This document shows, in pieces, positions 41,353 to 43,247 of a DNA stretch of 43,247 nucleotides. This stretch comes from Candidatus Thiodiazotropha sp. (ex Epidulcina cf. delphinae) (GTDB taxonomy: Bacteria > Pseudomonadota > Gammaproteobacteria > Chromatiales > Chromatiaceae). A program made the translations under genes and the position numbers. The first letter of the stretch is position 1. Each line of letters opens with the position of its first letter. The notes beneath the pieces are model-generated. The model saw only the letters and a program-made list of their open reading frames with translations. It searched no databases and had not been told where the DNA came from. Location of the stretch: the NCBI GenBank assembly GCA_025656455.1, contig JAHXHS010000042.1, positions 1-43,247 of the forward strand, in the 5' to 3' direction.

Positions 41353-42902
41353 GACCCTCCAAACAGCTTTCGAAAGGCCTGTTGATTCGCCTCACTGCTG
41401 AAGACGGCAAAGAGCTCGACAAACGCTTCCCTGGCCTGCTCCTGCCTCTCCAGCAACTGGCCGACAAGTATGCCCATCGCCATCAGCGCGCTGGCCGGCG
41501 CGCCCTCATTGAGCATCTGATCGCCGAAATCCTCCAGTGACCTGGCCTGCACTTCCAGATCCTGGAACTCGCCCAGGTTATCGAGAATCACCTTCAGCGC
41601 CTTGATCAACTCCCGAATCAGGGGCTTCGGATAGAGGCTGTGGAAGAACTCCATCAAATAGCGCAGCTTCTTACACTGTTTGCGCAAATCATGCAGTCGC
41701 TCCGGCGGCGAGTCCGCTCCGATGGCCAATCCATCCTTCAGCACCCGTTTATAGAGTTTACCGATCCGTTGATCCGCCAACTGGGCCGTGGCGCGCCGGG
41801 CATTCGGCGCCTGGGATCGCTTCCCAGCGAGAGACTGCAACCAGCTACGCCAGGATTTCAATAATTTACGGAAATGGGGTGAGTTGAGCTTTTTCACCAG
41901 TTCGGCATGCGCCTCTTTTTGGTGGCGCAGCAGAAAGCCGTGAAAAGGATCGAGATCGTCCCGTATCGCCTTGGGCAGGGCTGCGCGGTAACCTGGATAG
42001 TGCAAAAGATAGACATCCAGGTCGCGGGTCCGGCCTGTTATTTGGCCGATCCAGCCGAAGCCCCGCCTAAAGGGTTCCAGTTCCAGGGGATCGAAGACAC
42101 CCTTGATCTGGCTCATCGCCGAACGGGTGCGGCGGGTGGCGACACGCAAATCGTGGAGAAACTCACTATCCAGGTCAACCTTGGCGCCTTCGATATTCGC
42201 CTCCAGGGTGTTCAGCAGGCCAAGCATTATCTGCCGGGCCGTGACATCGGCAGGGGCGTCGGGATCGAGCCGATAATTGAGTTTGGAACTGTAATCCCCC
42301 GGTTTCCGGCCGATGCCCTGCAGCGCATCCTGGTACAGACTCTGTTCGGACGGCTTGAGCTTGAGCGCCGCCAGTTGATTTCTCAGCTTCACGAAATCGG
42401 ATTCATACCCCTTAAGCGGCTTGAGGACCAAGCGACCGTCCAGCTCGCCTTTCCGTTTACCATCCACGGATGCATAGCGATTGCTCTGCAGCACCACCCT
42501 GACGACGGTCTTCTCCTCACTGTCGAGAATCCGCAAGGTGTGTCGCTGTTGGATGATGGTGACCTTCGGCAGCAAGACCCGCATCTCCAGCACCGACGCT
42601 AGCCGATCGGCCAGCGGCCCTGCCGCTAAGTCGCCGGCGAAACCGGGGACGGCGTCAACGGCCCGGCAGGCCAGGGTTTGGTGGTTTTTTCGATCGACCC
42701 AGCAGAGATCGCTGATCTCTCCCTGACCATAGACCAACTCACCGCCGGCCTGCCAGACTCGCCAGTCGAAACTGTCATAGAAAGTCTGCTTCACCTTGAC
42801 CGTGGCGTCTTCAGACAAGGCGTTCGTTTCAGCGAGGGTTTTCCTCAGTCGATCCAGATCGAGCTCGTCGGGCAACAGATAGGAGATTGGTTGTAGAGCC
42901 AT
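41349..42902 (-). CDS. CHAD domain protein with degenerate CYTH-like N-terminus
   Basis: This is a 517-residue product. The C-terminal CHAD domain (about 220-500) is an all-helical, His/Arg/Lys-rich fold that binds polyphosphate; typical basic helices are HDLRVATRRTR (250-260), TRDLDVYL, and LHDLRKQCKKLRYLMEFF near 410. The N-terminal half resembles the CYTH triphosphate-tunnel fold (VKQTFYDSFDWRVWQAGGEL, VVRVVLQSN), but the E-x-E-x-K catalytic motif is missing, so it is probably not an active triphosphatase. Start MALQPISYLL (42902) is preferred; an ATG 12 nt upstream is possible. It is translationally coupled to the downstream ParA gene. Confidence 0.85.
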   Translation of the reverse strand: MALQPISYLLPDELDLDRLRKTLAETNALSEDATVKVKQTFYDSFDWRVWQAGGELVYGQGEISDLCWVDRKNHQTLACRAVDAVPGFAGDLAAGPLADRLASVLEMRVLLPKVTIIQQRHTLRILDSEEKTVVRVVLQSNRYASVDGKRKGELDGRLVLKPLKGYESDFVKLRNQLAALKLKPSEQSLYQDALQGIGRKPGDYSSKLNYRLDPDAPADVTARQIMLGLLNTLEANIEGAKVDLDSEFLHDLRVATRRTRSAMSQIKGVFDPLELEPFRRGFGWIGQITGRTRDLDVYLLHYPGYRAALPKAIRDDLDPFHGFLLRHQKEAHAELVKKLNSPHFRKLLKSWRSWLQSLAGKRSQAPNARRATAQLADQRIGKLYKRVLKDGLAIGADSPPERLHDLRKQCKKLRYLMEFFHSLYPKPLIRELIKALKVILDNLGEFQDLEVQARSLEDFGDQMLNEGAPASALMAMGILVGQLLERQEQAREAFVELFAVFSSEANQQAFRKLFGGS

Positions 42903-43247
42903 TGAACATCTCATTTAAATCAGACGGTTAGATTAACTGACCTCTACCTGTGAAACAAATCATAAATGCCTGGAAGGGGCTTGTTAATTTTGAATGTTGA
43001 ATTATGAATTATGAATTGTGGAGTTCGCTTTGCTCACACTTTTTTGTATGTCTGTCAACTGTATGAATCCACAGCGCCTTCGCGTTAGGGCTGTAGCAAT
43101 CCTTGGAGAGAGGAAGTTAGCAGTTCTACCCACTAATTTCCTAAGAAAAGCATCAATCAAGCGAGTCTTTGATCTCGTGATGCGTTTTGGGACATCCAAG
43201 TCCCCTAAACGCACTCGATCTTCGACAGCCTATTCGTGCCCCGGCCG
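42903..43247. other. spacer at window end
   Basis: An AT-rich stretch with a short direct repeat (GAATTATGAATTATGAATT, about 42999-43017) follows the CHAD start. From 43048 one plus-strand frame stays open to the window end (about 66 codons), but it has no ribosome-binding site and I do not recognise the product. I therefore make no gene call. Confidence 0.4.

Noticed and set aside
43048..43247. Open plus-strand frame running off the window end
   Set aside because: No ribosome-binding site, no recognisable family, and an antisense frame is open as well; too little to call a gene.
1..43247. tRNA or rRNA genes
   Set aside because: No cloverleaf with TTCRA-type T-arm and no rRNA-like sequence was noticed by eye; a covariance-model scan would be decisive.

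Overview
The window reads as chromosomal DNA of a gammaproteobacterium with moderately high G+C. The best taxonomic marker is the gene order rsmI (divergent), lpoA, yraN, diaA, dolP, which is characteristic of Gammaproteobacteria. The full assimilatory sulfate-reduction block, a CysB-like regulator, a di-heme peroxidase and many small palindromic elements would suit an environmental, possibly Chromatiales-type, organism, but that placement is inference. No rRNA, tRNA or CRISPR was seen.

Layout. 1-2.3 kb is an AT-richer, decayed accessory patch: the tail of an IS5-like transposase, a broken nitrate-transporter ATPase (nrtD-like), an intact outer-membrane porin and a frameshifted higA. 2.3-8.4 kb holds an ABC-2 exporter pair, rsgA, ygiQ and a heat-shock gene with a sigma-32-like promoter. 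8.8-15.1 kb is the sulfate assimilation operon cysJ-cysI-cysH-cysC-DUF2061 on the minus strand, with a divergent cysB-like gene. 15.2-22.2 kb has an OmpA/OmpW-like barrel, rsmI, lpoA-yraN-diaA, a hairpin-rich element, dolP and an FAD-linked oxidase started by TTG.

22.2-37.5 kb is the most unusual part. It carries a secreted gingipain-type (C25) cysteine protease, a CRP-family regulator, a divergent CHASE2-sensor class III nucleotide cyclase, and two paralogous giant proteins that join a signal peptide, a FecR domain, a TPR array and a C-terminal outer-membrane beta-barrel. Each giant gene is followed by a small unrecognised gene. A plausible but unproven reading is a cyclic-nucleotide-controlled cell-surface system: periplasmic FecR/TPR parts feed or gate a barrel, and the protease is a co-regulated surface or secreted factor. 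Between the two giant genes lies a higBA locus whose toxin gene is split by a 237-bp element with a perfect 5-bp target duplication.

37.5-43.2 kb contains repeat-rich spacers, a di-heme cytochrome c peroxidase/MauG gene, and an overlapping CHAD/CYTH-like plus ParA pair that may organise polyphosphate granules.

Repeats are a second theme. At least three longer inverted-repeat elements (15080-15239, 19847-20117, 32867-33103) fold into an outer stem with internal hairpins. There are also a 65-nt three-stem structure (5350-5414), a 91-bp tandem repeat (22233-22461) and several dispersed short palindromes.
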